A stretch of DNA of 21,988 nucleotides from an uncultured Porphyromonadaceae bacterium (GCA_947166165.1 CAMVDK010000010.1:1-21988); one strand, 5' to 3'; positions 1 to 6,926 are shown, counted from the first letter of the stretch. Notes: generated by a model not told the origin, from the letters alone. A program made the numbers and translations.

Positions 1-3
1 ATG

Positions 4-11
4 CAAAATTA
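4..11 (-). promoter_or_regulatory. Possible -7 box of a leftward promoter leaving the window
   Basis: On the minus strand this reads TAATTTTG followed by C, a perfect Bacteroidetes -7 box (TAnnTTTG). A TTG lies 16 bp upstream (28-30), closer than the usual 19-20 bp, so the -33 half is doubtful. It would serve a leftward gene beyond the left edge. Confidence 0.35.
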
Positions 12-96
12 CTGCCGATATGTTTTACAACATAACTTTTGAGCAGAAAAGTCGCACTATTTAACTTCGATTAAGAATTAAGGCAAAATATTTAGG

Positions 97-138
97 GAAA
101 TTAAGAAAATATCCCCGCAAAAAGAGGCTTTTGCGGGG
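97..138 (-). terminator. Rho-independent terminator of the rubrerythrin unit
   Basis: Perfect 10-bp stem CCCCGCAAAA (113-122) / TTTTGCGGGG (129-138) with a 6-nt loop. On the minus strand it is followed by a T-rich run (97-112). It lies 41 bp past the rubrerythrin stop. The rest of 1-179 shows no gene. Confidence 0.75.
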
Positions 139-179
139 GGATGAGGTGTTGCGGCGCTTGCCGCAAGGGCGGGTGAGCG

Positions 180-722
180 TCAATAGTTGGTGGGCTTGAG
201 CTGGAAGTGCGCCTGCGGGTGGTCGCACACCGGGCAGCGCTCGGGCGCTGTGGGGCCGATGTGGATGTGTCCGCAGTTGCGGCACTGCCAGATGGCGTCG
301 CCTTCGCGTGAGAACACGAGTCCGCCCTCGATGTTGGCCAGCAGCTTGAGGTAGCGCTCCTCGTGTGCCCGCTCGATGGCGGCCACGCCTTCCATCTGGT
401 CGGCAATCTCGTCGAAGCCCTCTTCGCGGGCCACACGGGCCATCTCGCAGTACATCTCGGTCCACTCAAAGTTCTCGCCGGCGGCGGCGGCCTTCAGGTT
501 CTCGGGCGTGCTCTTGATGGCGCCTCCTTCGAGGTGCTTGAACCACATCTTGGCGTGCTCCTTCTCCTGGTTGGCCGTCTCCTCGAAGATGGCGGCGATT
601 TGCTCGTAGCCGTCTTTTTTGGCCTTCGAGGCGAAATAGGTGTACTTGTTGCGGGCCTGCGATTCGCCGGCAAAGGCCGTCTGCAGGTTCTTCTCGGTTT
701 GGGTTCCTTTCAGTGATTTCAT
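180..722 (-). CDS. rbr: Rubrerythrin
   Basis: Cytosolic non-haem diiron peroxidase that reduces hydrogen peroxide in anaerobes. The 180-aa protein has the family's two domains. The N-terminal four-helix ferritin-like domain (about 1-135) carries the diiron ligands in the expected helices: E20 in FAGESQARNKY, E53 and H56 in ANQEKEHA, glutamates around 89-93, and E117 with H120. The C-terminal rubredoxin-like domain (about 145-180) has two CxxC knuckles, C147/C150 and C163/C166, for the Fe(Cys)4 site. The length is close to the usual 190 aa. The start MKSLKGTQTEKNL aligns with the normal family N-terminus. It follows the phosphate symporter gene by 44 bp with no TAnnTTTG in between, so it is probably the second gene of that transcript, ending at the hairpin at 113-138. 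Confidence 0.95.
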   Translation of the reverse strand: MKSLKGTQTEKNLQTAFAGESQARNKYTYFASKAKKDGYEQIAAIFEETANQEKEHAKMWFKHLEGGAIKSTPENLKAAAAGENFEWTEMYCEMARVAREEGFDEIADQMEGVAAIERAHEERYLKLLANIEGGLVFSREGDAIWQCRNCGHIHIGPTAPERCPVCDHPQAHFQLKPTNY

Positions 723-766
723 TGTGGTTGGAATGATTAGTTATCGTTGATTGTTTCGGTTTTTCC

Positions 767-2593
767 TCAGTTGTCGATGCGGTTGGTCTTCTCGGGGTTG
801 AGTTCGGCGATGACGGGCTTTCCCACTTCCTCGGTGGTGATGCGCCTCATCTGCTCCTCCACGCTGTCGATCACGTTGACGATGTAGTCGCCCAGCTTCT
901 CGGCCTCGCAGATTACGTCCATGTAGAACACGCCAGCCGAGTAGGGATACTTCTTCTCGTTGATGTTCTCGATGTTCTCGTCGCGGCATTTGTTGCGGTA
1001 TTCGTTGATTTGGCGCTCCTTGTCGTAAGAGCGGGTGAGGTCGTCGACGGTGGCGTTGTCGATGTCGCACAGCACGGCCACCATGTTGCTCATCGCCTCG
1101 CTCACGTAGGCGAACATGCGGTCGATGTGCTCGTAGTTGTAGTCGCTGAAGTGCGCCTGTGCCTCGCCTTTGCGCTGGAGCGTCTTGGCCAGGTTCTGGC
1201 AGCTGTCGCCGATGCTCTCGAGCTCGCTCACGATGTTGAGCATGGTGGTGACGCGCATCTTGGCGTCGTAGCTCAGCCGGCCGTCCACCACCTGGTTGAG
1301 GAACTTGGCAATCTCATATTCCATGCGGTCGCTGATGTCCTCGTATTTCTCCACCCGGGTGCAGAGGTCGTTGAACTCGTTGCTTCCGTTTTTGGTGTGC
1401 AGCAGGGTCTTGACCATGCCCAGCATCCGCTCCACGCGCTCGGCCATGAGCACCACCTCCTTCTGCGCCGAGAGGATGTTGAGCTCGGAGGCGCTCACCA
1501 GTCCGGCCGAGATGTACTTGAGCTTGAACTCGGCGTCGGCCTCGGCTTGCTTCGACGGGAACAGGCGCTCCACCGCCTTGACAAGCAGATTGTAGAACGG
1601 CAGAATCACTATCATGCTCACGGTTTTGTCGAGTGTGTGGTAGATGGTGAGTCCCCACGACATCGACGCGATGAGCTGCTGGGTGGGGGCTTGTCCGGCC
1701 TGCACGGCATGGTAGAGCGCGTTGGGGTCGACCCACCCGAAGGGGGCGGCCTGCGTCACCCAGGCCGACATCCTGACAAAGGGGAAAAACACCACAAACA
1801 TCCACGCTGCGCTCACCACATTGAAGATTACGTGGCTCATTGCGGCCTTCTTGGCTGCGATGTTGCCGCCCAGCGAGGCCAGAACCGGCGTGATGGTGGT
1901 GCCCACATTGCTGCCAAGCACCATGGCGCAGCCCATCTCGAACGGAATCCACCCCTTGGTGGCCATGATGAGGACAATCGAGAACGTGGCGGCGCTCGAC
2001 TGGATCACCATCGTCACCAGCAGGCCCACGACGTAGAAGAGCAGCATGTGCACAAACGTGGGCGAGGAATACTGCTTGAGGGCCTCAAACACCTCGGGCG
2101 ACTCTTTCAGGTTGGGCACATTGGCGCTGATGGCCGCCAAGCCCATGAACAGGAAAACGAAACCGATCAGGAACTCGGCGATGGACTTGTAATGGCTCTT
2201 TTTGGTGAACAGCATGGGCACGGCGATGGCCAGCAGCGGCAGGGTGAACAGCGACGTGTCCATCGAGAAGCCGAAGAACGCCACAATCCAGGTGGTGAAC
2301 GTGGAGCCGATGTTGGCGCCCAGGATCACGGCCACCGACTCGGCCAGCTTCATCAGTCCGGCGTTGACAAAGCTCACCACCATCACCGTCGACGCGCTCG
2401 AGCTCTGGATGAGCGCCGTGATGACAATGCCGGTCACCACACCCATCCATCGGTTGCGCGTCATGGCCGACAGGATGGCGCGCAGACGGTTGCCGGCGGC
2501 CTTCTGCAGGCCCTCGCTCATCACCTTCATGCCGTAGAGGAACAGACACACGGAGCCAATCAGCGACAAGAAATCTATAAACGAATAATTCAT
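767..2593 (-). CDS. Na+/phosphate symporter family protein with PhoU-like C-terminal domain
   Basis: Inner-membrane NptA/YjbB-type carrier expected to move phosphate with sodium. The 608-aa protein has an N-terminal half of about eight hydrophobic segments (about 8-330). This half contains the inverted-repeat signature of the family: QSSSAST (63-69) with LGANIGST (91-98), then QSSAAT (198-203) with LGSNVGTT (226-233). The remaining roughly 230 residues (about 370-590) are helical and charged and resemble the PhoU-like cytoplasmic domain fused to these carriers. That domain suggests a phosphate-sensing or regulatory role, though direction of transport is uncertain in this family (E. coli YjbB is reported as an exporter). 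It has its own promoter at 2660-2692, 66 bp upstream, and rubrerythrin lies 44 bp downstream. The start at 2593 is the only reasonable ATG ahead of the first membrane segment. Confidence 0.92.
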   Translation of the reverse strand: MNYSFIDFLSLIGSVCLFLYGMKVMSEGLQKAAGNRLRAILSAMTRNRWMGVVTGIVITALIQSSSASTVMVVSFVNAGLMKLAESVAVILGANIGSTFTTWIVAFFGFSMDTSLFTLPLLAIAVPMLFTKKSHYKSIAEFLIGFVFLFMGLAAISANVPNLKESPEVFEALKQYSSPTFVHMLLFYVVGLLVTMVIQSSAATFSIVLIMATKGWIPFEMGCAMVLGSNVGTTITPVLASLGGNIAAKKAAMSHVIFNVVSAAWMFVVFFPFVRMSAWVTQAAPFGWVDPNALYHAVQAGQAPTQQLIASMSWGLTIYHTLDKTVSMIVILPFYNLLVKAVERLFPSKQAEADAEFKLKYISAGLVSASELNILSAQKEVVLMAERVERMLGMVKTLLHTKNGSNEFNDLCTRVEKYEDISDRMEYEIAKFLNQVVDGRLSYDAKMRVTTMLNIVSELESIGDSCQNLAKTLQRKGEAQAHFSDYNYEHIDRMFAYVSEAMSNMVAVLCDIDNATVDDLTRSYDKERQINEYRNKCRDENIENINEKKYPYSAGVFYMDVICEAEKLGDYIVNVIDSVEEQMRRITTEEVGKPVIAELNPEKTNRIDN

Positions 2594-2627
2594 ACTGAAA
2601 TTCAGTGAGTTATGGGGTTATGGGGAG

Positions 2628-2714
2628 GACGCGGATTTCCGCATCATGCAAAACCGTTACAAAATTACGGAAAAATGAGCGAAAAAGCAAAACTTGGTCC
2701 GATAAATCCGCGTC
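2628..2714. repeat. Inverted repeat flanking the Na/Pi symporter promoter
   Basis: Perfect 11-bp arms GACGCGGATTT (2628-2638) and AAATCCGCGTC (2704-2714) enclose 65 bp that contains the whole promoter. One arm is in the leader and the other is upstream of the -33 box, so the repeat cannot act as an RNA hairpin. The left arm also overlaps a small GCGGA/TCCGC palindrome (2631-2642). Confidence 0.6.
2660..2692 (-). promoter_or_regulatory. Promoter of the Na/Pi symporter-rubrerythrin unit
   Basis: Minus-strand -7 box TAATTTTG (2660-2667) and -33 box TTTTG (2688-2692) are separated by 20 bp, which fits the Bacteroidetes consensus. The predicted transcript start is near 2653, giving a leader of about 60 nt. 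Confidence 0.8.
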
Positions 2715-2758
2715 GCGTTGCCCATTGTGCCTGTTTCGGGGGGTGGGCGGCCTTGCGG

Positions 2759-4039
2759 CTATGCCTGCCGTCGGGCGGCCTGGCTGAGCAGCCGGTGGCC
2801 TATGCGGCAGTAGAGGCACTTGCGCGTGTCGCAGTAGTTGCGCCTCAGCTCGATGAGCGCCTGGCTGGCGAAGGCGCAGTCGGCCTTGATGCCGGCTGCG
2901 GCAAACGTGTCGACGATGCTGTTGCGCTCGGGGCGCAGCTGCTCGAGCAGCTCCACGGCGCGGTCGGCCAGGCGGAAGTCGCCCGTCAGCTCGCCCCGCG
3001 CGCGGTAGAGCGGAGCCACCATGTTGATGAGCACGATGTCGATGCTCGAGGCCGACAGCGCGCGGCCCGCCGAGGGCACCTCGGGGCCGAAGGTGTAGTG
3101 CCGCTGCCAGTAGCCCGACAGCTCCACTTGGAAGAGTTCGCGCAGCTGCTGCTCGCCCTCGGCCTCGATGATGCGCTGCATCAGGTTGAACCCGCCGTGC
3201 ACGAAGTGGGCCAGCAGGGCGATGCGGCGGTAGGGGAAGCTCTGCGGGCGGATGCGGAACAGCTTCCACGTCTCGCTGCCCAGCGGGGTGAGCGAGAACT
3301 TGTTGGCCAGGAAGGCGTATTCGCGCCGCAGCTGCACCGCGTAGGGGTCGCTGCTCTCGGCCGGCAGCAGCCCGGCCTGCCCGAAGAGCAGTGCCTCGAG
3401 CTGCAGCAGCGAGTCGCTGTGCTTGTGCAGCAGCCGCAGCGGCGTGCGCCGTGCCAGGCGTTCCATGGCGTCGCTGTTCAGCCCAAAGCCCAGCGTGCGC
3501 GCCAGCAGCACGTAGCACACCTCCTCCCAGCTGCCGCTGTAGAGGTCGCCGAGCTCCTGCAGGTGGTCCACCTTGTGGTGGAGCCGTTCGAAGGCGAGCA
3601 CCGAGAGCCACTCGGTGATGGCCAGCCGGGGCAATGCCGGCAGTTGCGGGGCGCAGGGCAGCTGCACCGGGGCGTTCACCAGGCTGGCGTAGCGCTCGCC
3701 GAAGCGCGGCGACACCTGCAGCACCACCTGCGCGATGCGCTCGCCGTTGCTGCGCGCCACCGGGGCGTCGTCGAGGTCCACCACGTGCAGAATCACGCTG
3801 TCGTAGGCCCGGTCGCGGTCGTGCCCGTGCCGGTGCCAGTCGCTGGCGCGCACGTGGATTTCCACGTTTCCCACCCACAGCCGCCCGGCAATCTCCACCT
3901 TGGCGTTGAAGAAGTCGGGTCCGGCGTCGGTGTTGAGCAGTCCTGGGTCGAGCACGCGTATGCGGCGGCCGTCGTTGGTCACCATGTCCTCGCTGCACCA
4001 CAGCCGGTGCTGCCACACGTATTGCATGAGTCGCTCCAT
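2759..4039 (-). CDS. DUF2851 family protein
   Basis: A 426-aa cytosolic protein of the DUF2851 family, which is common in Bacteroidetes and has no firmly assigned function. It shows the family's hallmark N-terminal block GPDFFNAKVEI (about 40-50) followed by GNVEIHVRASDWHRHGH (about 57-73) and ILHVV. The D and VEIH spacing is loosely reminiscent of a PD-(D/E)xK nuclease core with H in the K position, but that is my inference. Near the C-terminus is a CDTRKCLYC cluster (about 407-415) that could bind a metal. No signal peptide or membrane segment is seen. The gene is leftward with a near-consensus -7 box (TAATTTAG, about 4068-4075) and no convincing -33 box. No hairpin terminator follows it before the Na/Pi promoter, so some read-through into that unit is possible. 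Confidence 0.85.
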   Translation of the reverse strand: MERLMQYVWQHRLWCSEDMVTNDGRRIRVLDPGLLNTDAGPDFFNAKVEIAGRLWVGNVEIHVRASDWHRHGHDRDRAYDSVILHVVDLDDAPVARSNGERIAQVVLQVSPRFGERYASLVNAPVQLPCAPQLPALPRLAITEWLSVLAFERLHHKVDHLQELGDLYSGSWEEVCYVLLARTLGFGLNSDAMERLARRTPLRLLHKHSDSLLQLEALLFGQAGLLPAESSDPYAVQLRREYAFLANKFSLTPLGSETWKLFRIRPQSFPYRRIALLAHFVHGGFNLMQRIIEAEGEQQLRELFQVELSGYWQRHYTFGPEVPSAGRALSASSIDIVLINMVAPLYRARGELTGDFRLADRAVELLEQLRPERNSIVDTFAAAGIKADCAFASQALIELRRNYCDTRKCLYCRIGHRLLSQAARRQA

Positions 4040-4145
4040 CGCGCTTCGCTTTTCGGTTTCGAACTGCTAAATTACGCCTTTTTCCGCTTCCGAGGGGCAT
4101 AAAACGCCCAAAAAAGCGGGATTGGACGATTTTTTTGCCGAAAAA

Positions 4146-4177
4146 TTTGCCCATGTCGGAAGTTTGACGTAATTTTG
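4146..4177 (+). promoter_or_regulatory. Promoter of tRNA-Phe
   Basis: The -33 TTTG (4146-4149) and -7 TAATTTTG (4170-4177) are 20 bp apart. The mature tRNA begins 20 bp after the -7 box. Upstream, T-rich and A-rich tracts (4129-4145) form an UP-like element that closely matches the one ahead of tRNA-Lys. Confidence 0.8.
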
Positions 4178-4197
4178 CACCCGCAAACGTTGAAAAT

Positions 4198-4269
4198 GGT
4201 ACCTTAGCTCAGAGGTAGAGCAGTGGACTGAAAATCCGCGTGTCCCTGGTTCGAATCCCGGAGGTACCA
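4198..4269 (+). tRNA. tRNA-Phe (anticodon GAA)
   Basis: A full cloverleaf of 72 nt can be drawn. It has acceptor stem GGTACCT/AGGTACC, D arm GCTC/GAGC, anticodon stem GTGGA/TCCGC with loop CTGAAAA (GAA), T loop TTCGAAT and discriminator A. CCA is not encoded. The T stem CCTGG/CCCGG has one U:C mismatch (positions 51:63). Confidence 0.95.
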
Positions 4270-4282
4270 CACAATGGCAAGC

Positions 4283-4314
4283 AGCCCTAGCTCTTTTAAA
4301 GCCAGGGCTTTTTT
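4283..4314 (+). terminator. Terminator of tRNA-Phe
   Basis: Stem AGCCCTaGC (4283-4291) / GCcAGGGCT (4301-4309), with one a:c mismatch, is followed by a run of six T. It lies 13 bp after the tRNA. Confidence 0.85.
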
Positions 4315-4337
4315 CTTGCGCTGGCCAGCTGGTTTTT

Positions 4338-4382
4338 ACTAGTTCCACTAGTTTAACTAGTTCTACTAGTTCCACTAGTTAG
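4338..4382. repeat. 9-bp tandem repeat, five units of ACTAGTTNN
   Basis: Units start at 4338, 4347, 4356, 4365 and 4374. The first seven bases are invariant and the last two vary (cc, ta, ct, cc, ag). Each contains the palindrome ACTAGT. The array lies between the convergent terminators of tRNA-Phe and the next leftward gene, in no supported CDS. Confidence 0.9.
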
Positions 4383-4389
4383 GAAAAGC

Positions 4390-4425
4390 AAGCCGCGCGG
4401 CGTCCGTTTTGGAGCCGCGCGGCTT
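4390..4425 (-). terminator. Terminator of the 616-aa T9SS cargo gene
   Basis: Perfect 12-bp inverted repeat AAGCCGCGCGGC (4390-4401) / GCCGCGCGGCTT (4414-4425). On the minus strand it is followed by TGCTTTTCC. It lies 26 bp beyond the stop codon. Confidence 0.8.
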
Positions 4426-4451
4426 TGATAGTCTTCAGCTAGCGTTGGCGA

Positions 4452-6302
4452 TTACTTCACAATCTTGCCAATCACCTTGCCGTCTTGCAGCATGATGTTC
4501 ACACCCTGGAACGGACGGTTGCTCACCTGGCCCATGGCGTTGACGTAGGTCACCTTGCCGGTCTGGGCGGCGTTGACGTCGACGATGGCGGTGGCCTCGT
4601 CGAGCTCGAGCGTCACGCTCTGCGGAGCGGTGAGGTCGGTGAGGTCGACGGTCGTGGTCTTGTAGCCTTCCTGGGCGAAGGTCATCGTGTAGGTGGCACC
4701 CTCGACCGGGGTCACCTCCATGGTGTAGACACCCTCGGCGTCGGTGGTGGCGGTGTAGGTGGCAGGCTCGCCCTCGGCGCGGCGCATGCCGGCGGGCTGC
4801 TCGGCGGGCTCGTTCACGGTCAGCGTCACGGTCACGCCCTCGATGGGCTCGCCGGTCTCATAGGCGGTCACGGTGCCGGTCACGGTCACAGCTTCGGGCT
4901 GCTCGGCGGCCTTGGTGTAGACCACGGTCATCTTGGGCAGGAACTTCAGCATCTGGTTGCCGCTGCTCCAGTTGCACCAGCCGGTGTAGGCCTCGTCACC
5001 CTCTTGATACACGCCATAGAAGTAGTTGCGGGCAAAGTTGGCTTTGCGGCTCACCACGGTCTGAACGGCCAGGTTGCCACCCTCGTAGATGAACGGCTGG
5101 TCGAACTCAAACTCGAGCGCTGGTGCGCCCATCTCGACGGTCATCTCGTCGACCTGCGTCAGCTCGGTCACCAGGTTGGTGGGCACGGAGATGGCGGTCT
5201 CGCGCTCGTAGTAGGTGACATCGGTCATGGCCAGGCTCAGCTGCAGGTCACCGTCACCGATGGTGAGCGGGTAGTTGGGATAGAACCTCAGGCCAGTGAT
5301 TTTGGCACCCTCCAGACCCTCGAACAGGCTGGCGGGATAGAGCATCTGCGACAGCGTGCCGTTGGTGTCGAAGTAGTAGCCGTACACGGGCAGGTAGTCG
5401 TTGGTCTCGGTGCCGTCGCACACGGTGAGTTCAACCTCCTCGACGCAGCGGCCGGTGAGTTCCACGGTCAGTGCGGGAGCCTCGCCGCAGGCGATGGTCA
5501 TGGTAGCGTTGTAGTCGCCAAGTTCGGTGGGGGCGAAGGTGACGGGAATCTCCACCGATTCGCCAGCGGCCAGCTCGGCAGCCTCATAGGTGGTGCTGAA
5601 CGGAGCCTCCAGGGTCACGGCGGGCGTGAAGGCGTTCAAGCCACGGTTCTTCAGCGTCACGTTGAGCGTTTTGCTCATGTCTTCGTTCAGCTTACCGAAG
5701 TTCAGGGCGCTGGGGGTTGCCTTGGCGTCGTAGTCCAGCTTCTCGGTTTCGTAGGTGAACGTGGTCTTGGGCAGGAAGTTGTAGGTGCTGTTGCGAGTGT
5801 AGCCCGGATTGTAGGTCTGGTTCTCGCCGTAGAAGTAGCTGCTGCCGTAGATGCCGGCCTCGGTCATCTGGCACTCAAACACCAGGTTGCCGCCATTGTA
5901 ATCAAACGGGGTGTCGAACACGAACTCGATCTCGTTCAGGCCATACTCGGGGGCGGTCACATCGGTGGCCACCACAGTGAGGCCCTCGGTGATGGGGATA
6001 GCGCTGGCGAAGCCTTCTTGCTCGGTCACGCCCAGCGACAGGTTGGCCTTGCCGTTTTTGCATGCCCAGCCGCTGCCGCTGATGTAGAACTTGATGGCCG
6101 TGATGCTTGTTCCCTGCATGTCCTCAAGCAAGGCGGCGGGGAAGATGGTCTGAGTCTGTGTGGAAGCGTTGTCCCACCAGAAGCTGTTGATGGGCACATA
6201 AGCACTGGTGGCGGCGCCATCGCAAATGGTCAGGTAATCCTGAGCGGTCATGCCCATTGTGCAAGCCGCCAGGGTCATCAATGAGAGTAAATACTTCTTC
6301 AT
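4452..6302 (-). CDS. Secreted T9SS cargo protein with duplicated domain and choice-of-anchor-like module
   Basis: A 616-aa exported protein. Residues 1-21 form a signal peptide (MKKYLLSLMTLAACTMGMTAQ). Two homologous all-beta blocks follow, at about 22-185 and 292-455. Each opens with LT(I/V)CDG and contains a (I/L)(F/Y)PA(A/S)L segment, a FYGxxQ segment and a closing FLPK(T/M)T(F/V). Between them (about 193-290) is a module with the ATPSALNFGKL and PVTFAPTELGDYNATMTI pattern of choice-of-anchor D (ASPM/SPD-2/Hydin-like) domains. A CarboxypepD_reg-like beta-sandwich (about 465-560) precedes the C-terminal tail YVNAMGQ...GKVIGKIVK, which fits a type A T9SS sorting domain. Export to the surface or medium is therefore expected, but ligand and function are unknown. 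It has its own promoter (6352-6382) and terminator (4390-4425). Confidence 0.85.
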   Translation of the reverse strand: MKKYLLSLMTLAACTMGMTAQDYLTICDGAATSAYVPINSFWWDNASTQTQTIFPAALLEDMQGTSITAIKFYISGSGWACKNGKANLSLGVTEQEGFASAIPITEGLTVVATDVTAPEYGLNEIEFVFDTPFDYNGGNLVFECQMTEAGIYGSSYFYGENQTYNPGYTRNSTYNFLPKTTFTYETEKLDYDAKATPSALNFGKLNEDMSKTLNVTLKNRGLNAFTPAVTLEAPFSTTYEAAELAAGESVEIPVTFAPTELGDYNATMTIACGEAPALTVELTGRCVEEVELTVCDGTETNDYLPVYGYYFDTNGTLSQMLYPASLFEGLEGAKITGLRFYPNYPLTIGDGDLQLSLAMTDVTYYERETAISVPTNLVTELTQVDEMTVEMGAPALEFEFDQPFIYEGGNLAVQTVVSRKANFARNYFYGVYQEGDEAYTGWCNWSSGNQMLKFLPKMTVVYTKAAEQPEAVTVTGTVTAYETGEPIEGVTVTLTVNEPAEQPAGMRRAEGEPATYTATTDAEGVYTMEVTPVEGATYTMTFAQEGYKTTTVDLTDLTAPQSVTLELDEATAIVDVNAAQTGKVTYVNAMGQVSNRPFQGVNIMLQDGKVIGKIVK

Positions 6303-6351
6303 AGATAATGGTTTTAGGATTAATTAATTAAATGAATCTCTCAATAAGTCG

Positions 6352-6382
6352 CAAATTTACTATATTTATTCAAGTCTGCCAA
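6352..6382 (-). promoter_or_regulatory. Promoter of the 616-aa T9SS cargo gene
   Basis: Minus-strand -7 TAAATTTG (6352-6359) and -33 TTG (6380-6382) are 20 bp apart. The leader is about 45 nt and AT-rich, with a TTAATTAATTAA palindrome. Confidence 0.8.
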
Positions 6383-6464
6383 CTTTTTGAGCGAAAAACC
6401 ACGGATTTCGGGGGAAAAAGAGAAAAAAAGAGGGTAGGGAAGCATGCGGGCGGCAAAGTGACCG

Positions 6465-6502
6465 ACAAAAAACAAACCTCGAGCGGGAAAATCCACTCGA
6501 GG
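6465..6502 (-). terminator. Terminator of the tRNA-Lys/tRNA-Leu unit
   Basis: Stem CCTCGAG (6477-6483) / CTCGAGG (6496-6502), extendable past one mismatch by GG/CC. On the minus strand it is followed by TTTGTTTTTTGT. It lies 5 bp after the encoded CCA end of tRNA-Leu. Confidence 0.85.
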
Positions 6503-6510
6503 CTTGCTGG

Positions 6511-6592
6511 TGCCCAGGAAAGGACTCGAACCTTCACACCTTGCGGCACACGCACCTGAAACGTGCGCGTCTACCAATTCCGCCACCTGGGC
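6511..6592 (-). tRNA. tRNA-Leu (anticodon CAG)
   Basis: Class II tRNA of 82 nt on the minus strand. Acceptor stem is GCCCAGG/CCTGGGC with discriminator A. Anticodon stem is CACGT/GCGTG with loop TTCAGGT (CAG). It has a long variable arm (about 12 nt) and T arm GAAGG/CCTTT with loop TTCGAGT. CCA is encoded at 6508-6510. Confidence 0.93.
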
Positions 6593-6602
6593 AAATTGTT
6601 GG

Positions 6603-6675
6603 TGACCCCGGTGGGACTCGAACCCACGACCCATTGATTAAGAGTCAATTGCTCTACCAGCTGAGCTACGGAGTC
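6603..6675 (-). tRNA. tRNA-Lys (anticodon CTT)
   Basis: A 73-nt cloverleaf on the minus strand. Acceptor stem is GACTCCG/CGGGGTC with discriminator A. Anticodon stem is ATTGA/TCAAT with loop CTCTTAA (CTT), and T arm is GTGGG/CCCAC with loop TTCGAGT. CCA is encoded at 6600-6602. It lies 7 bp upstream of tRNA-Leu in one unit. Confidence 0.95.
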
Positions 6676-6709
6676 AAAATTCGACGACTTGCTGTCTCAT
6701 TTGCGGGTG

Positions 6710-6741
6710 CAAAGTTACTGCCATTTTCTGGACTGGCAAAA
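6710..6741 (-). promoter_or_regulatory. Promoter of the tRNA-Lys/tRNA-Leu unit
   Basis: Minus-strand -7 TAACTTTG (6710-6717) and -33 TTTTG (6737-6741) are 19 bp apart. Upstream are a run of seven T and a run of six A (about 6742-6761). The stretch from TTGCC to CGCAA closely matches the initiator-tRNA promoter. Confidence 0.85.
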
Positions 6742-6846
6742 TTTTTTGGCAAAAAAATCGCTCAAGAGGGCGTTTTTTTTTGCGCCTCGTGCGCGCGCGT
6801 ACATTTATAATATTATATATACAGCACTAAAATTGCGCGTTGTGCA

Positions 6847-6876
6847 TTGCGTGTTGCGCATTATTTACTAACTTTG
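6847..6876 (+). promoter_or_regulatory. Promoter of the acyl-CoA ligase gene
   Basis: The -33 TTG (6847-6849) and -7 TAACTTTG (6869-6876) are 19 bp apart. The predicted transcript starts near 6883, which excludes an upstream in-frame ATG at 6840 as the start codon. Confidence 0.75.
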
Positions 6877-6926
6877 CAGCCGAAACAGAAACACCGTCAT
6901 TGATAACCCAATCGCCATCGACGATT

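Noticed and set aside
1010..2608. Long open frame on the plus strand opposite the Na/Pi symporter
   Set aside because: Low-complexity His/Gly/Val-rich translation antisense to a clear transporter gene; an artefact of GC-rich codon use. The same applies to long antisense frames at 4485-6284, 6897-8612 and 12798-14405.
4067..4375. Possible CDS on the minus strand across tRNA-Phe, beginning MELVELVKLVELV
   Set aside because: It reads through the tandem repeat, the tRNA terminator and the tRNA itself, so it is a chance frame.
4338..4382. CRISPR array
   Set aside because: Units are only 9 bp with 2-bp variable ends, no spacers of CRISPR length and no cas genes.
6394..6407. 14-bp match (AAAAACCACGGATT) also present at 17093-17106
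   Set aside because: A and T tracts make chance matches likely, only two copies are present, and no element boundary is associated with it.
6840..6926. Longer N-terminus for the acyl-CoA ligase, beginning MCIACC
   Set aside because: It spans the -33/-7 promoter, so it cannot be on the main transcript.
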